Part shown: positions 62,688 through 64,000 of the stretch, piece by piece | How the letters are laid out: every line of letters starts with the position of its first letter | Position numbering within the stretch: position 1 is the first letter of the stretch | Program-made: the position numbers and the translations under genes | From: JBGTLW01 sp041743835 | Lineage (GTDB): Bacteria > Planctomycetota > Phycisphaerae > Phycisphaerales > Phycisphaeraceae | Direction: 5' to 3' | Assembly: GCA_041743835.1 (NCBI GenBank) | Contig: JBGTLW010000341.1 | Location: forward strand, 3,212-67,211 | DNA length: 64,000 nt | Notes under the pieces: model-generated | What the model was told of the DNA's origin: nothing | Seen by the model: only the letters and a program-made list of their open reading frames with translations | Databases searched by the model: none

Positions 62688-64000
62688 ATGAACACAACCA
62701 CCATATCGATGCCCACCTCATTGGCTCTTTTGCTTATCTTCGGGGTCTTTGTGGCCGGGCCTTTTACCGAAGCGCGAGGCGTTCAGCAAGAAAGCGATCA
62801 GCAAGCCCGTTCCGCAGTTCCGGGGGGCCGGAGCAGCGACAACGAACAGGTGCCGGAAACCACCACCTACCGACAGTATGCGGTCGCAATACAGCTCGCC
62901 AGAACCTACGGTGCCGACAATCTTGAAACGGCAATCGCTCGCAACAAGCGCCTTAGTGACCTGCCGGATTCACAACGCACCTATGACGCTGTGATGACTG
63001 GGGCACGCGATTATTTGGTAGGACAATTGACACAGATTCCGACCCCCACGCCGATCGAATTGTCATCTCAACACACGTCAGCCCAAGCGATGGTCAAGCA
63101 TATCGTCCGCACCCGTCGGTTGCGGTCCGAGGTCCAGCAAGATGCGGAATTACTCGGATTCGACTGGCCAGCGATCGTTAAGGAAGCGCAGGCATCTGGC
63201 AACTCGCCAACTGCCGGGGGCGGCAAGGCCCGGCCAACCAACGTCGGTGATAGACATGACCACAGCACAGCAACGAAACCAGCCGAGCCGACCGATGCGC
63301 CGCTGCAAATCGACCCCGAGCAACACTTGGAGGTGTCGTTCAAGGAGTTTGCTCTGCAGCTTGCCAGCCACAAGATCGGCATCGAAGAAAACGTGACAGC
63401 CGCTGTCACCTCCGCAAGCGAGTTGTCGCGAACAGTTGACAGCTTAGTGGTCGCTGGCAAGCTTCCCAAATCCAGCTACGGATCGACGCACCCTCACTGG
63501 GTATGGGTCGTCCAGATCGATAGCAGCCCCGCCATGCTGGCATCGCTCACCACGCTTTTGGATAATGGCAAGGCTGGCGGCGTTCCCATGAGCGCAAGAC
63601 CAACGATCATCCGATCAATCGCTGACGCGCTTGCCCCCACGCGATCAACAACACAATATCCCGAAGACCTGGCGCTCCGGTTCGTGAAAGCCTTGAAGGC
63701 CGACGAGGTCGTTGCTTTATCCGCCACAAGGCGGGACGCCCTACGTCGGGCCTACAGCATCGACGATCCCGCGTGGGCCAGCAGCCCCGGCGAGCAGCCG
63801 CGCGGCGTTCGACCATACGCAGAGCAGGGAAACGAAGTCGCACGTGGCATACAAGCGGACGAACTCTTCAATGGGCCTCGCAACGCCGACGTGGATCCGC
63901 TTAGGATCACAACGCTCAAGGCCTGGGCGCAAGAAGAGTACGTGCCTCACACGGTCGGCCTGTTGCGCTGGGTCTCCATGTCGGATGCGGGCCCGGAGCT
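62688..64000 (+). CDS. Exported protein of unknown function (C-terminus off the right edge)
   Basis: An ATG at 62688 opens a frame that stays open to the window end (at least 437 codons). The N-terminus is a signal peptide (LALLLIFGVFVAGPFTEA). The mature part has a Gln/Ser-rich stretch and YRQYAVAIQLARTYGADNL. Later come YGSTHPHWVWVVQIDSS and LALRFVKALKADEVVALSATRRDALRRAYSI, with no enzyme motif I know. Codon use is visibly less GC-biased at third positions than in neighbouring genes (many CAA, ACA, ATC/ATT, TCA), which may mean recent transfer or fast evolution. The start context GTGAGTGGTCAT is weak. Confidence 0.7.
   Translation, partial: MNTTTISMPTSLALLLIFGVFVAGPFTEARGVQQESDQQARSAVPGGRSSDNEQVPETTTYRQYAVAIQLARTYGADNLETAIARNKRLSDLPDSQRTYDAVMTGARDYLVGQLTQIPTPTPIELSSQHTSAQAMVKHIVRTRRLRSEVQQDAELLGFDWPAIVKEAQASGNSPTAGGGKARPTNVGDRHDHSTATKPAEPTDAPLQIDPEQHLEVSFKEFALQLASHKIGIEENVTAAVTSASELSRTVDSLVVAGKLPKSSYGSTHPHWVWVVQIDSSPAMLASLTTLLDNGKAGGVPMSARPTIIRSIADALAPTRSTTQYPEDLALRFVKALKADEVVALSATRRDALRRAYSIDDPAWASSPGEQPRGVRPYAEQGNEVARGIQADELFNGPRNADVDPLRITTLKAWAQEEYVPHTVGLLRWVSMSDAGPE

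Overview
This 64 kb window is GC-rich bacterial chromosome. I place it in the Planctomycetota, most likely class Phycisphaerae; that is inference from gene style, with no rRNA or marker phylogeny available. The supporting features are many exported proteins of unknown function, a formylglycine sulfatase, Sm-like beta domains on exported proteins, a short zinc ribbon on a multi-pass membrane protein, a helix-turn-helix protein carrying a membrane tail, an McsA/McsB pair outside the Firmicutes, and outer-membrane lipid chemistry (LpxL-type acyltransferase, heptose-epimerase-like enzyme, KdtX/WaaE-type glycosyltransferase). No rRNA, tRNA, CRISPR array, prophage or intact insertion sequence is visible. 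Coding density is high, and most genes are housekeeping.

Layout. 1-8.3 kb: an exported toroid-domain protein (cut by the left edge), metF with a promoter/operator, then a run of exported proteins (FG-GAP repeats, a DegP-like protease, an unknown). 8.4-13.7 kb: glycosyltransferase, cysS, a CorC-like CBS protein, ybeY, and an RsbW/STAS regulatory pair. 13.8-19.4 kb: sulfatase, sugar-envelope genes, a LysM protein, a zinc-ribbon membrane protein. 19.4-19.8 kb: a non-coding stretch with a long imperfect palindrome and tandem repeats. 19.8-31.1 kb: cysE, a UvrD/PcrA helicase, trpF, trpS, a HicBA toxin-antitoxin pair, fliS, rarA and an L,D-transpeptidase. 31.2-34.2 kb: cysH, folK, queE, a block of hairpins, psd. 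34.3-41.4 kb: a minus-strand set containing a membrane-anchored helix-turn-helix protein, a coiled-coil lipoprotein, an Sm-domain exported protein, a response regulator, an LpxL-like acyltransferase and a coiled-coil membrane protein with a BRCT-like end. 41.5-46 kb: Nif3, recQ, a PTS IIA protein, glutathione peroxidase. 46-50.5 kb: a uronate catabolism module (KDG kinase, UxaE, heparinase-like lyase). 50.5-64 kb: a MacB-type permease, rmuC, mcsAB, larE, an auxin-efflux-type carrier, a degenerate receiver, nadD, an OmpA-like lipoprotein, hisH and an exported unknown cut by the right edge.

Three sequence-level patterns stand out. At least 13 genes have a TANNNT hexamer 6-8 bases before the start codon and no Shine-Dalgarno sequence, which indicates leaderless transcripts. 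CCGGAA-rich tandem repeats occur at six loci, three of them inside reading frames (ybeY N-terminus, LysM linker, nadD loop). Several inter-gene gaps hold long inverted repeats or blocks of hairpins, two of which share a 13-base core. I found no clearly new multi-gene system; the best leads are these patterns plus a few unusual domain combinations.
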